The notes: generated by a model from the letters alone, not told the origin. A stretch of 64,000 nucleotides of DNA from Treponema brennaborense DSM 12168 (GCF_000212415.1 NC_015500.1:2728001-2792000), one strand, 5' to 3'; counted from the stretch's first letter, positions 25,879 through 34,970 are shown. Made by a program: numbers and translations.

Positions 25879-26589
25879 ATGAACAAACGGTTACTACTGC
25901 TTTGCGCCGCCGTATTATTCGTTTCGGGGGCGCTCTGGAGTCAGCAGGCGGAAGTCGTCTCGTTTACCGGCAAAGTCGAATACGATAAAGACGGCGTGTG
26001 GACTGCGGTTGCCGCGGGAGACGTGCTCCCGCAAGGTACGGTAATTTCCACCGGATTCAAATCTTCCGCCGTACTCAAAATAGGCGCTTCCCGCTTTACC
26101 GTGGAACCGCTGAGCCGCATCGCGATAGAAAAAATTGCGGAAAACGACGGCGATTACGACAGCGCCATGTACGTATCGTCGGGAAAACTGAATATAGACG
26201 TAAAACCCGTTGCCGGCAGAAAAGTCAATTTTCAGGCGCGAAGTCCCGTTGCGACCGCATCCGTACGCGGAACGTCCGGAACCTTCGGTGCCGACGGCTC
26301 CCTGAAAGCGACGAGCGGTACCTGGGCGTTCAGTCCGGCAGAATCGCCGCGCGATGTGGCCGTAAAAAAAGGACAAACGGCCGTCTGTGCGGCTGACGGA
26401 ACGGTAACCGGTCCGCAGGCAGCGGCCGCTCAAGCGGCAACGGCAGCAAAGACCGCGACGGTTACGCTCGCGGCAAAAGAAAGCGTAACACCCGGCGTCA
26501 CGACTGCCGCACCCACAGTTGCCGTCGAAAGCCCCGCCGCTACCGGAGATACGCAGACGACGCTGACCGTTACGGTTACCATTAAATAA
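25879..26589 (+). CDS. FecR-domain exported protein
   Basis: A 236-residue protein. Signal peptide (MNKRLLLLCAAVLFVSGALWSQ), then a FecR domain (about 24-170: VEYDKDGVWTAVAAGDVLPQGTVISTGFKSSAVLKIG and RSPVATASVRGTSGTFG), then a Thr/Ala-rich low-complexity tail (about 175-236). FecR domains sense or transmit envelope signals in the periplasm. No sigma factor or TonB receptor is adjacent. Instead a CHASE2 cyclase is divergent at the head of the operon. AGGAG lies upstream. Its stop overlaps the convergent glycosyltransferase gene by 8 bp. Confidence 0.82.
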   Translation: MNKRLLLLCAAVLFVSGALWSQQAEVVSFTGKVEYDKDGVWTAVAAGDVLPQGTVISTGFKSSAVLKIGASRFTVEPLSRIAIEKIAENDGDYDSAMYVSSGKLNIDVKPVAGRKVNFQARSPVATASVRGTSGTFGADGSLKATSGTWAFSPAESPRDVAVKKGQTAVCAADGTVTGPQAAAAQAATAAKTATVTLAAKESVTPGVTTAAPTVAVESPAATGDTQTTLTVTVTIK

Positions 26590-27676
26590 AGTCGAAAGAC
26601 GAAGGCTTCGCCGCTACGGCAGCCTCCATACGTGAAACGAAATCCCGCCCCCAATAATCGCACAGTATATCATGCGCGTGCGTCTGCAGGGAGGCGGGAA
26701 CGCACGTCCGCAGCCGAACGATGGTTTTGGCAAGAAAACTGCGGCAGTTACGCTGAACCGCCGCACGCTGGACGTCCGTAACCGGCTCGTTTTCCATATA
26801 AGAAAACAAAACGGTAAAAACGGAAGCGGCGGAACAGACGCGCGTCCATTCCGCCATATCGGTTACGGCGGAGTGTTTGCTGACGCCGATTTCCATCCGG
26901 TACCGATACACCGTATCGGTGATACCCGCGTACCGGCGGGCATATCTGCTCAAGAAAAAATACAGTAAACTGTCTTCGCCCATAGTGCACTCAACTGCCG
27001 GAATCCGCTCGAACGCCCGCTCCCACAATTCCCGGCGATACAATTTTGCCCACAGCATTCCCGCGTGATTGCGTTCGCATAAAAAACCGTTGAACACCGC
27101 TTCTCCGTCGAGCAGTCCGTCGTGCACGTGCCGCGCGCGCTCGGTCAATATCCGGCGGAGCTTTTCATCGGCCGCCGCAACGTTATCAGCCGCCGCAGCA
27201 CCGTTACCAACAGCAATGCCGTCGTTAACAGCAGCACCGTCGGCTGCCGATTCCGCGCCGTCCGTTACTGCGGCCCTGCCGTGCACGATATCCGCGCCGC
27301 TCGAAACCGCCCCCGCGTACAGCGCAGAAACCGCTCCGGGAACGAGTGTGTCGTCGCTGTCGACGATAAGCACGTACGCGCCGCGGGACGCAAAGAATCC
27401 GGTACGCCGAGCCTCCACAAGCCCGAGGTTCCGGCGGTGAAACGTATACTGCAGCCGGACGGCGCTTCTCCGCTGTGCAGCCTGCACGTTCCGCACGATT
27501 GAACGGCAATCCGGCGCGCCGCTGCCGGGGCGGGGACTGGCGTCGTCGGTAACGATGATCTCCAGATTCGGATAGTCTTGGGCAAAAATACTTTCAAGGC
27601 AGTTTGCAAGATACGTTTCCGTACCGTAAACGGGAACGAGAACACTGATCAGCGGAAAAGATACGGATTTCGTCAT
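26582..27676 (-). CDS. Family 2 glycosyltransferase
   Basis: A 364-residue GT-A enzyme. It begins with ISVLVPVYGTETYLANCLESIFAQDYPNLEIIVTDDAS, and VDSDDTLV (about 105-115) gives the DxD metal site. A low-complexity Ala/Asp/Gly/Asn insertion (about 130-170, with AADGAAVNDGIAVGNGAAAADN) interrupts the fold and appears locally duplicated. The acceptor is unknown; a role in cell-surface glycan or glycolipid synthesis is inferred. Last of a TatD-Dus-GT2 run. It converges on the FecR gene with an 8-bp overlap. Confidence 0.85.
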   Translation of the reverse strand: MTKSVSFPLISVLVPVYGTETYLANCLESIFAQDYPNLEIIVTDDASPRPGSGAPDCRSIVRNVQAAQRRSAVRLQYTFHRRNLGLVEARRTGFFASRGAYVLIVDSDDTLVPGAVSALYAGAVSSGADIVHGRAAVTDGAESAADGAAVNDGIAVGNGAAAADNVAAADEKLRRILTERARHVHDGLLDGEAVFNGFLCERNHAGMLWAKLYRRELWERAFERIPAVECTMGEDSLLYFFLSRYARRYAGITDTVYRYRMEIGVSKHSAVTDMAEWTRVCSAASVFTVLFSYMENEPVTDVQRAAVQRNCRSFLAKTIVRLRTCVPASLQTHAHDILCDYWGRDFVSRMEAAVAAKPSSFDFI

Positions 27677-27709
27677 ATGATATTCCCGGCCGCCGCCGCA
27701 GTACGGCTG

Positions 27710-28939
27710 CTACAGAACCCCCGCAGCGCGAAACAGCGCGACGTAATCGCGTTCCGTTTCCGCCGTAACGATTCCGGCCCGAAGCGCCGCGCCGCCGGCA
27801 ACGCCTTTTGAATAGGCGCAGAAACGTTTGCGCATTTGGCGACACGCCGACTCTTCACCGGCGTCTTCGATCAGGCAGCGCAATTCGCGCAGACCCGCTT
27901 CCATACGCACGGACACGGGGATTTCTTCATAAGAACCGGTTTGCAGCAGACGGCGAGTTTGAATGAAAATGAACGGATTTCCCATCGCCCCGCGGGCAAA
28001 CATTACGCCCGCACATCCGGTCTGTTCCAGCATCCGCGCGGCGGCTTCCGGTGAAAACACGTCTCCGCTGCCGAACACCGGTACTTTTCCGCCGGTTTCG
28101 CCGGCAACGAGTGCAGTCAATTCCGCAAGAGCGTCCCAATCGGCCGCACCTTCGTAACCTTGCGCGCGCGTTCTCCCGTGCAGGGTGATCGCGGAAGCGC
28201 CGGCTTCAATCGCGGCGCACGCAGCTTCTTTCCACGTAATATGGTCAGCGTCCCAGCCGGCTCGAATTTTCACCGTTATCGGAACCGGCCCGGCGATTGT
28301 TACTTCAGCATCACTGATTTTCGCTTCGGCACCGTTTTTCGCTTCGGCATCAAGGCTTTTTACTTCATCGCCGTTTTTCGCGGCAGCAGCATTATCGGCA
28401 GCGATATTTTTTGCGGCAACGGCGCATTCCGCCGAAGCACGCACGGCGGCCTCAGTTATTTTGTACAGACGATCGGGATCGCGCGTGAGTGCCGAACCGG
28501 CACCGGTTTTGGTTATTTTCGGAACCGGACATCCGGCGTTTATATCGATCACTTCAGGAACGTCGAACCGACGCGCCGAAAAGGAGCGTTCCGCCGCGTC
28601 GCCGCAGGCGTCTGCACTGCCGAAAGTACCCGCATCGCCGCGTTCCGCAGAAGCGCCGTTCAAAATCAGGCGCACGGCGGCGGCCATGACCGCAGGCTCT
28701 CCGCCGAACAGTTGGATCGCGTACTGCGTTTCGTTCGGCGCGCGCGCCATAAGCAGCGCCGTTTTATCGGAACCGCGCACCAAGGCCTCCGAAGAAACCA
28801 TCTCCGTATACGCAAAATCCGCGCCGCCTTCACGGCACACGGAACGAAACGCGCGGTCGGAATAACCGGCCACCGGAGCCAAAAACAGATTACCCGGCAG
28901 CACGACGCCGCCGATCGTTACGGGATGATACAGCATCAC
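27710..28939 (-). CDS. dus: tRNA-dihydrouridine synthase with unusual insertions
   Basis: A 409-residue flavoenzyme that reduces uridine to dihydrouridine in tRNA. FMN-domain start NLFLAPVAGYSDRAFR; catalytic Cys in DINAGCPVPKITKTGAGSALT; later ITLHGRTRAQGYEGAADWD; FMN phosphate site VPVFGSGDVFSPEAA. The family is usually about 320-340 residues. The extra length comes from two Ala/Asp/Glu/Lys-rich insertions (about 93-125 and 180-225, the latter with imperfect KNGAEAK/KNGDEVK repeats). The fold core is intact. It lies 5 bp after tatD and 33 bp before the glycosyltransferase. Confidence 0.9.
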   Translation of the reverse strand: MMLYHPVTIGGVVLPGNLFLAPVAGYSDRAFRSVCREGGADFAYTEMVSSEALVRGSDKTALLMARAPNETQYAIQLFGGEPAVMAAAVRLILNGASAERGDAGTFGSADACGDAAERSFSARRFDVPEVIDINAGCPVPKITKTGAGSALTRDPDRLYKITEAAVRASAECAVAAKNIAADNAAAAKNGDEVKSLDAEAKNGAEAKISDAEVTIAGPVPITVKIRAGWDADHITWKEAACAAIEAGASAITLHGRTRAQGYEGAADWDALAELTALVAGETGGKVPVFGSGDVFSPEAAARMLEQTGCAGVMFARGAMGNPFIFIQTRRLLQTGSYEEIPVSVRMEAGLRELRCLIEDAGEESACRQMRKRFCAYSKGVAGGAALRAGIVTAETERDYVALFRAAGVL

Positions 28940-28944
28940 CGTCG

Positions 28945-29718
28945 TTATTCAGGCAAACGGAAAAATTTACAGCTGTTTTTCCACAACTGCACGGACAATT
29001 CCTCCAAATCCATATCGAGCAACTCGGCCAAGAAACGCGCGGTCGACGGCGTGAAAGACGGCATGTTGCGTTTACCGCGGTATTCGGCCGGCACCATAAA
29101 CGGACTTTCCGATTCGATCAGAATCCGGTCTATCGGCACGTTCAAAACCGTTTCGTGCAAATTCCGCGCGTTCCGATACGTCAAATTCCCCGCGAACGAA
29201 AAATACACGTTCAGATCGAGCGCCTTCTTCGCAAACGCGGCGTCTTCCGAATAGCAGTGCAGAACGGCGCCCGCAGTCGGGCAGCGTTCCGACAAAATAT
29301 CGAAAATATCCTTGCCCGCGTCGCGATTGTGCACGATAACCGGCACGTTCGCCTTTTCGGCCAATTCGAGCTGCGTAATGAACAATTCGATTTGGGAACG
29401 TTTGTCGCCGAATTTGCGGAAATAATCCAAGCCCGTCTCGCCGAGCGCAACGACGTTCGGCAGTTTCAAGCCCGCCTCTATCGTCTGAACCCAGTTCTTG
29501 CCGGGCGTATTGACTTCCGACGGAGCGACGCCGACCGCATGATATACGCCGGGCACGCTTTTCAGCGTTTCATACACGGAGGCGAAGTCATGTAAACTGT
29601 TGCAGATGCTGACGATACGGGTAACCTGCGCCTGCTTGGCTTCCTGTATTACGCGGAGTTGTTCAATAGGATCATCATAGATAAGCCCGATATGGGCGTG
29701 AGTATCAAAAAACTGCAT
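28945..29718 (-). CDS. TatD-family metal-dependent hydrolase
   Basis: A 257-residue TIM-barrel hydrolase. The HxH metal motif is in MQFFDTHAHIGLI; GETGLDYF, VIVHNRDAGKDIF and the late ESESPFM Asp/Glu region follow the TatD pattern. TatD proteins are DNases or quality-control hydrolases. The start is ATG 29718 with GGAAG upstream; upstream in-frame codons have no site. First gene of the TatD-Dus-GT2 operon. The 288 bp between this start and the M23 gene hold the divergent promoters. Confidence 0.87.
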   Translation of the reverse strand: MQFFDTHAHIGLIYDDPIEQLRVIQEAKQAQVTRIVSICNSLHDFASVYETLKSVPGVYHAVGVAPSEVNTPGKNWVQTIEAGLKLPNVVALGETGLDYFRKFGDKRSQIELFITQLELAEKANVPVIVHNRDAGKDIFDILSERCPTAGAVLHCYSEDAAFAKKALDLNVYFSFAGNLTYRNARNLHETVLNVPIDRILIESESPFMVPAEYRGKRNMPSFTPSTARFLAELLDMDLEELSVQLWKNSCKFFRLPE

Positions 29719-29949
29719 GGCTTTCTTCCAAAAAAAGTGATTCAGAGTACCGCGCCTCAAAACGCCGTACCCAAGAGAGCGAAGCTCCCTAAAATAGACT
29801 ATTGTGTTACGCACAGCCGCCGCAACCCGGACGGTTTCACCGGTTGTACGTAAAGTTCAACACATTTCCTACCGATAAAGATAACACAGGAATCGGGAAT
29901 CGTCAACGCCTGAACGCAGTAAAATTTTCACGCCGAAAGGACATTTTGT

Positions 29950-29979
29950 TTGACACCCCTCGATGTGGTATGATATAAT
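29950..29979 (+). promoter_or_regulatory. Strong promoter of the M23/bactofilin operon
   Basis: Consensus TTGACA (29950-29955), 18 nt, consensus TATAAT (29974-29979). Confidence 0.85.
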
Positions 29980-30006
29980 TACCTACTTAGTTATGGAGAT
30001 TTGATT

Positions 30007-31029
30007 TTGGCTCGGACAAGACAATATAAAAAGCTTGAAAAAAATATGGCGTTTTCCATACTCCGCTTTTTCGGCAGGGGCTTTCGCCGTATCGGTCGAT
30101 TTTTTGCATCCGTGTTTAAGATTTTCGACCGTAAATTGACGATCATGATCGTTCCGCATTCCCAGGCAAAACCGCTTAACTTTCAGACAAATATATTCGC
30201 ACTGACGTTCGGCTTTCTGCTCGTCGTCGGCATCGTTTCTACTTTTTTCTATTTTAACAAACAGGCTATCGGTTCCGGTACCGAAATCGCACGGCTGCAG
30301 ACCGAAAACCGGAAAACGCTTGCGTCGCTCGACGAACTGCGGGACGAAAACAACAATCTGCTGCAGACTGCGAAACGGTTTCAGTCGTCGCTGTCACAGT
30401 CGCTCTCACTGCTCGGCATAAACCAATCCGGTACGGCGGCAAAAGCATCAATGCAGAACAGCGATCTGTCGTCGCTGTTCGCGGCGAACGATTTGGCGTC
30501 CGGTACGGTTCGTGAAGCCGCCGACATCCGCCAGCTCACGTCGTATCTTGAAGGCGCCATTCAGCCGATAGAGCAGATCGGTAAAATGCTCGAATCGCAG
30601 GGAACGCTGTTTTCCGATATTCCGAATATCTGGCCGCTCAAAAACGGTATCGGTCATATTTCCATGGAATTCGGACAGAACGAACACCCGATCACCGGTC
30701 AGTGGTATATCCACAAAGGACTCGACTTTTCCACTTGGCGGAAAGGCGACCCGATCGTCGCTACGGCGAACGGCCAGGTCGTAACCGTCGGATACGACAG
30801 CGGGTTCGGCAATTATATCATCATCAAACATAAGCACGGCATTTACACCCGATACGCGCACATGGATACGTTCAGAGTAAAAAAAGGGCAATTCGTGTCG
30901 CAGGGCGAAGTTATCGGAACCATCGGAAACACCGGTATTACGACCGGGCCGCACCTTCACTACGAAGTGCACATCGGTTCGGACGTCGTGGATCCGGCCA
31001 AGTATATCAACGTAAAATTAAAGAATTAA
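30007..31029 (+). CDS. M23-family (LytM-like) peptidoglycan metallopeptidase, membrane anchored
   Basis: A 340-residue protein. The start is TTG 30007, 8 nt after GGAG; the TTG at 30001 is too close. One membrane helix (about 54-80), then a coiled coil (about 85-130) and a C-terminal M23 domain with HKGLDFSTWRKGD and GPHLHYEVH (HxH) zinc motifs. It is expected to cut peptide cross-links of the cell wall in the periplasm. It is the first gene of a run with bactofilin, an arrangement known in several bacteria where the pair controls cell shape. Confidence 0.92.
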   Translation: MARTRQYKKLEKNMAFSILRFFGRGFRRIGRFFASVFKIFDRKLTIMIVPHSQAKPLNFQTNIFALTFGFLLVVGIVSTFFYFNKQAIGSGTEIARLQTENRKTLASLDELRDENNNLLQTAKRFQSSLSQSLSLLGINQSGTAAKASMQNSDLSSLFAANDLASGTVREAADIRQLTSYLEGAIQPIEQIGKMLESQGTLFSDIPNIWPLKNGIGHISMEFGQNEHPITGQWYIHKGLDFSTWRKGDPIVATANGQVVTVGYDSGFGNYIIIKHKHGIYTRYAHMDTFRVKKGQFVSQGEVIGTIGNTGITTGPHLHYEVHIGSDVVDPAKYINVKLKN

Positions 31030-31039
31030 CGGAGCTTGA

Positions 31040-31480
31040 ATGGCTTTTCAGAATGACGATATTTCCATCAATACGTTTATCGGAGCGGGTTCCGCAGTGG
31101 CCGGCGATATGCGTATTTCGGGATTTATCCGCATAGACGGCGACATCGCCGGGAATCTTGAAACGACGGGTAAAGTCATTATCGGCGAAAAAGCGCGGGT
31201 AAAAGGCAATATTACGGCAAAGTCGGCGATTATCGGCGGCATCGTGGAAGGCAACGTTACCGCGCCGGAACGGATTCAGTTGTTTGAAACGGCGGCGGTC
31301 ATCGGCGACATCGCGACCAAACGGCTGGAAATTGCCGACAACGTCGTTTTTCACGGGCACTGCATTTCCCTGGCAGATCAGAACGAATATGAAACGGCGG
31401 AACGCCGCTGGCTGGACATTACGGCGCTGCGGGTAAATCCGCTGATGCAGAGGGAGACTGCCGCGAATGCCGAATATTGA
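31040..31480 (+). CDS. Bactofilin
   Basis: A 146-residue cytoskeletal protein. A beta-helical core of hexapeptide-like repeats (ISGFIRIDGDIAGNLETTGKVIIGEKARVKGNI..., about 25-115) with short flanking tails is the bactofilin (DUF583) signature. It polymerises at the membrane and often positions M23 hydrolases such as the one encoded 11 bp upstream. GGAG precedes the ATG. The stop overlaps the next start by 14 bp. Confidence 0.93.
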   Translation: MAFQNDDISINTFIGAGSAVAGDMRISGFIRIDGDIAGNLETTGKVIIGEKARVKGNITAKSAIIGGIVEGNVTAPERIQLFETAAVIGDIATKRLEIADNVVFHGHCISLADQNEYETAERRWLDITALRVNPLMQRETAANAEY

Positions 31481-32000
31481 TCCGCTGCAGTCGTCCCTTT
31501 ACTTTTCGGCGACCGCCGCGGCACAAACTGCCGCCGGTGCAAACGCGGGTACGGCGAACAGAAAAACGGTAAGCGCAAAAAAAAGCCGTTTTTCAAACAT
31601 GATCGAACGGCAGGAATCAGAACTCGCGTTAGCCGAAGCGGGGTTTCCGCCGGAAATCGCGGAAATGGATTTTGAAGAAGCGTTCGTTTACTTGAAAGAC
31701 CGGGCCGACATTGCCGCCGATCGGGTAAAGGCGGAATTGAGCACCGATTCTTTTACCGAATACCGGCAGGCGGTCAGCCACTTTATGAAATTCATCGTCC
31801 GGTCGAATTACGACATCGAAATTCACAAACGGCGGCGCCCGAACAGAAAATTCAATACGAATAAATTTTATCTGATACAGGTAATCGATCAAAAGCTGGA
31901 TACGCTTGCCGCCGAAATTTTATTGAACCATTCCGAAACGCTGCGTATTCTTGCGGGAATTGATGAAATTAATGGAATTCTGGTAGACTTGATCACATAA
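31467..32000 (+). CDS. YaaR-family (DUF327) protein
   Basis: A 177-residue soluble helical protein. After a low-complexity Ala-rich N-terminus (about 10-30) the core has FVYLKDRADIAADRVK, FMKFIV and YDIEIHKRRRPNRKFNTNKFYLIQVIDQKLDTLAAEIL, typical of YaaR. Function is poorly known. In Firmicutes yaaR also lies near yaaT (ricT), which follows here. It overlaps bactofilin by 14 bp with GGGAG inside the upstream gene. Confidence 0.82.
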   Translation: MPNIDPLQSSLYFSATAAAQTAAGANAGTANRKTVSAKKSRFSNMIERQESELALAEAGFPPEIAEMDFEEAFVYLKDRADIAADRVKAELSTDSFTEYRQAVSHFMKFIVRSNYDIEIHKRRRPNRKFNTNKFYLIQVIDQKLDTLAAEILLNHSETLRILAGIDEINGILVDLIT

Positions 32001-32023
32001 GCTACCGGGCAAAAGGAACACAC

Positions 32024-32956
32024 ATGAGCGAATTATTTGAAAACGATATAGAAAACCTTTCCGGCGAAGACCTTGCGGCGCTGGAAGATACGGATGTCGT
32101 CGAAGAAACTTCCGACGGAACTGAAAACCTCATATATCCGGAGCCGCTGTACCGGCTGAAATTGGAATATTCGTGCGAAGGCGTGTACGCCGCGGTTCCC
32201 GACGGTATGACGCTCGAAAACGGCGAATACGTTATCATTCCGACCCGTTACGGCAAAGATCTGGCACGGGTATTGGGAAAAGTTTCCCATCCGATCGGCA
32301 TACGGACGTCCGACATCATCACGGTCGATCGTAAAACGAACGCCGCCGATTTGGCGCGCGCGGAAGAACTGAAAGAAAAAGAAAAACAGGCTTTCAAAAT
32401 ATTTCAGGAAAAGGTTCTCAATCATAAACTCGATATGAAACTGATTGCAACGCATTATCTGCTTGAAGAACAGAAAATCCTGTTTTTCTTCAGTGCGGAA
32501 AAACGCGTCGACTTCAGGGAACTGGTAAAAGACTTGGTTTCCGTTTTCAAGATGCGCATTGAACTGCGCCAAATCGGCGTACGCGACGAATCGCGCATTA
32601 CCGGCGGGCTGGGCGTGTGCGGCAGACCGTACTGCTGCCACGCGGTTTCCGACAAACTGCGGCCGGTTTCAATCAGAATGGCAAAAGACCAAAACTTATC
32701 GCTTAATTCGATGAAAATTTCAGGCCAATGCGGACGGCTCCTGTGCTGCCTGTCGTACGAATACGACTGGTACACCGAAGCGCGTAAAAAACTGCCGAAC
32801 GAAGGGCTGCGCATTTTCTACGACGGAACGAATTTTCGGGTATCCGAAGTAAATCCGCTGAACGGGTTGGTCAAAATGTCCGGAGAAGACGGCCGGCTGC
32901 TGGAAATAGCGGGAACCCGCTTCGTTCAGCAGGACGGCCGCTGGAAAATCAATTAA
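32024..32956 (+). CDS. ricT: PSP1-domain protein, RicT/YaaT-like
   Basis: A 310-residue cytoplasmic protein. PSP1 C-terminal domain (about 95-180), then the conserved Cys sets GVCGRPYCCHA and GQCGRLLCCLSYEYD. In Bacillus RicT forms an Fe-S-bearing complex with RicA and RicF that affects RNase Y activity. RicA and RicF are not in this window. An acidic N-terminal extension (about 1-40) is present. AAGGA precedes the ATG. Last gene of the M23-bactofilin-YaaR-RicT operon. Confidence 0.88.
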   Translation: MSELFENDIENLSGEDLAALEDTDVVEETSDGTENLIYPEPLYRLKLEYSCEGVYAAVPDGMTLENGEYVIIPTRYGKDLARVLGKVSHPIGIRTSDIITVDRKTNAADLARAEELKEKEKQAFKIFQEKVLNHKLDMKLIATHYLLEEQKILFFFSAEKRVDFRELVKDLVSVFKMRIELRQIGVRDESRITGGLGVCGRPYCCHAVSDKLRPVSIRMAKDQNLSLNSMKISGQCGRLLCCLSYEYDWYTEARKKLPNEGLRIFYDGTNFRVSEVNPLNGLVKMSGEDGRLLEIAGTRFVQQDGRWKIN

Positions 32957-32966
32957 CAGGCGGCGC

Positions 32967-33047
32967 GCAAACGGACCGGGCGCAGCAGCAACAAAAAGGC
33001 AACCGCAGCAGCCGACGCTGCAGCAAACGGATCGGGTCAGCAGAAAC
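32967..33047. repeat. Degenerate 25-bp direct repeat
   Basis: Units at 32967-32992 and 33023-33047 share GCAAACGGA-CGGG-CAGCAG with a few changes. They lie between convergent genes. Confidence 0.7.
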
Positions 33048-33053
33048 CCGCCG

Positions 33054-33788
33054 TCAGCGTAATTCGCAGACCAGAAACGGACTGAGGTCGGGCGCAAACG
33101 GCTGCTTGTCGAACCCGCTCCAGCAAGTTACGTGCGAAAACCCGACCGACGCGGCGAACTCGCGGATTCGGGACTCAGTCAGCGGGAACACCGGTTCGCG
33201 GTCGGCGATCGTAACCAATCTGCCGCTGCTGGTTTCCACTTGCTGAACGATATATTTGGAACCGTCGTCCTGAGTTACCAATCTGGTATGCAATTTTGAA
33301 CGGATACTTTCGACCGCCGGTAATTCGACCGACGGTTCAGCAGAAAAATAATCGTAATTCGGAAGCTGTAAAATCAAAGCACCGCCCGGGGTAAGCAGCG
33401 ACCGGCAATCAAAGAAAAATTTACGCAGCAGAGTCGTATCGTGAATGAACGCGGCTCTGCCGTTTAAACAGGAAATAACCGAATAAAAACTTTTTCCCAA
33501 AAAACGAGTCATTTCAAGCGTCGACATCTGGAAAAAACGAATCGACGTTCCCGGCATCCGCCGCTTGCGGTTTGCCGATTCCAGCAGAACCGGAGACGTG
33601 TCGATACCCGTAACGTCGTAGCCGGATCTGGCAAGCACCTGTTCAAAGGAACCGGAACCGCAATAGATACTCAGCAATTTGGGAGGCGTCTGAAACGTTT
33701 GCAACAACTGAAGGTAAAATTCTTTTTGTACTGGAGCAACAGGAAATAATTCATCATAATATTCCAGTATATTCTGCATGAATTCCAT
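33054..33788 (-). CDS. Class I SAM-dependent methyltransferase
   Basis: A 244-residue protein with a Rossmann-fold SAM site: LLSIYCGSGSFEQVLARSGYDVTGIDTSPVLLESA (motif I and the acidic residue after beta2), then LTPGGALILQLPNYDYF. The substrate is unknown. I start at ATG 33788; ATG 33779 nine bases later has GGAA before it and is an alternative. TATAAT lies 6 nt upstream of 33788, so the mRNA would be leaderless or nearly so. Confidence 0.82.
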   Translation of the reverse strand: MEFMQNILEYYDELFPVAPVQKEFYLQLLQTFQTPPKLLSIYCGSGSFEQVLARSGYDVTGIDTSPVLLESANRKRRMPGTSIRFFQMSTLEMTRFLGKSFYSVISCLNGRAAFIHDTTLLRKFFFDCRSLLTPGGALILQLPNYDYFSAEPSVELPAVESIRSKLHTRLVTQDDGSKYIVQQVETSSGRLVTIADREPVFPLTESRIREFAASVGFSHVTCWSGFDKQPFAPDLSPFLVCELR

Positions 33789-33794
33789 GTATCT

Positions 33795-33823
33795 ATTATA
33801 CGACAGAACCGTAAATTTTACCA
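33795..33823 (-). promoter_or_regulatory. Promoter of methyltransferase gene, leaderless type
   Basis: Consensus TATAAT (33795-33800, minus strand), 6 nt before ATG 33788. The -35 candidate TGGTAA (33818-33823) is poor. Confidence 0.5.
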
Positions 33824-33849
33824 GCGCTAAATCGGGCAATAAATGAAAA

Positions 33850-33881
33850 GACCGGCAAAAAGCGGAACGCGCCTGCCGGTC
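33850..33881 (-). terminator. Terminator of outer-membrane protein gene
   Basis: GACCGGCA (33850-33857) pairs with TGCCGGTC (33874-33881), followed on the minus strand by TTTTC. Confidence 0.65.
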
Positions 33882-33909
33882 TGCATCATATCAGCAAAAA
33901 TAAAACGGT

Positions 33910-34938
33910 TTATTTAAAAGTATATTTCCACGATACGGGAATCGCAAACGTAAAGTCCGTTTTCGAGTTCGACGATCCCGTGCTGTCGTTGAAAGCGAGT
34001 TTCGCACCGCCGATCAGCTGATGGCGGCCGGTAACGAAGATAACGCGCGGATGAACGGTAAGCGAGTACGGGTTATTGTCGCTTCCCGCATCGCCGAACG
34101 ATGCGAAATACTTCGCGTCGACTTTAAATGCAACCGCTTTCGTCAAATTCATTGCGAACATGGCGCCCGCATAGAGCGGCGTTCCTTTTTTATTCGTAAT
34201 GGAAAGTTCCGCATCAGCACCGAAAGAGAACTTGGCCGGTGAATACAGCAGCGTGAAAGCAAAAACGTGCGCATCATCGAATGATTTTTTCAAGATATCG
34301 GAAACGAGCGACTCTCCGTTGAACGTATAGCCGCCGCCCAAATAGAAGTTTTTGACTCCACCGTAATTGAAGAACACGCCGATCGATTCCTTTTCCATTT
34401 TGTACGCGGCGCCGATATTGAAATTCTTTGCAATCGCAACGTTTAAACCGAAGTTGATTTTCATGGAAAAATTATCACCCAAAGTCATTTTGGGAATATT
34501 CAATCCGGCGGTAACGGGCGCGTACGTAAACGTCGCACCGACATATTTTTCACCGTACCAGCCGTTCAGCGTATAATCGTCGTATACTTGCAGGAACGCA
34601 CCGGGCAGCGTTTGATAGAATTTGTTTCCAACGGCGACTTCAAGCCCTTTTACCGGACGGAACCAGACGTTCGCCTTTTCCATCGTACCGTTCAGTGAAT
34701 AATTCTTGAAATTGACCTGATCTTCCAACGACAGACGGTACTGCGCCTGCACGCTGAACATACTGTAATGAATCAAACCGGAGACGGTATTATACAATCC
34801 TCCGAAACCACTGCTGTTGTTGTTGGTCATAAAGAGACCTTCACTACCGAGCTTGTTGTACACATCGTAATTCTGAGCCGAAAGAGCAACCCCTGATGCA
34901 AGTGCGAGCATCAAAGCTAACGTAACAATCTTTTTCAC
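33910..34938 (-). CDS. Predicted outer-membrane beta-barrel (porin-like) protein
   Basis: A 342-residue protein with signal peptide MKKIVTLALMLALASGVALSA. The mature part is a series of amphipathic beta strands (FSVQAQYRLSLEDQ, GLEVAVGNKFYQT, FYLGGGYTFNG, FAFTLLYSPAKFSFGADAELS) ending VSWKYTFK with a terminal aromatic two residues from the end, as for outer-membrane barrels. The start codon is GTG at 34938 with AAGGAG upstream. A consensus promoter and a terminator flank it, suggesting a strongly expressed single gene. Substrate unknown. Confidence 0.8.
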   Translation of the reverse strand: MKKIVTLALMLALASGVALSAQNYDVYNKLGSEGLFMTNNNSSGFGGLYNTVSGLIHYSMFSVQAQYRLSLEDQVNFKNYSLNGTMEKANVWFRPVKGLEVAVGNKFYQTLPGAFLQVYDDYTLNGWYGEKYVGATFTYAPVTAGLNIPKMTLGDNFSMKINFGLNVAIAKNFNIGAAYKMEKESIGVFFNYGGVKNFYLGGGYTFNGESLVSDILKKSFDDAHVFAFTLLYSPAKFSFGADAELSITNKKGTPLYAGAMFAMNLTKAVAFKVDAKYFASFGDAGSDNNPYSLTVHPRVIFVTGRHQLIGGAKLAFNDSTGSSNSKTDFTFAIPVSWKYTFK

Positions 34939-34970
34939 GGTATCTCCTTAAAATAGATATTCTGGAAAAA

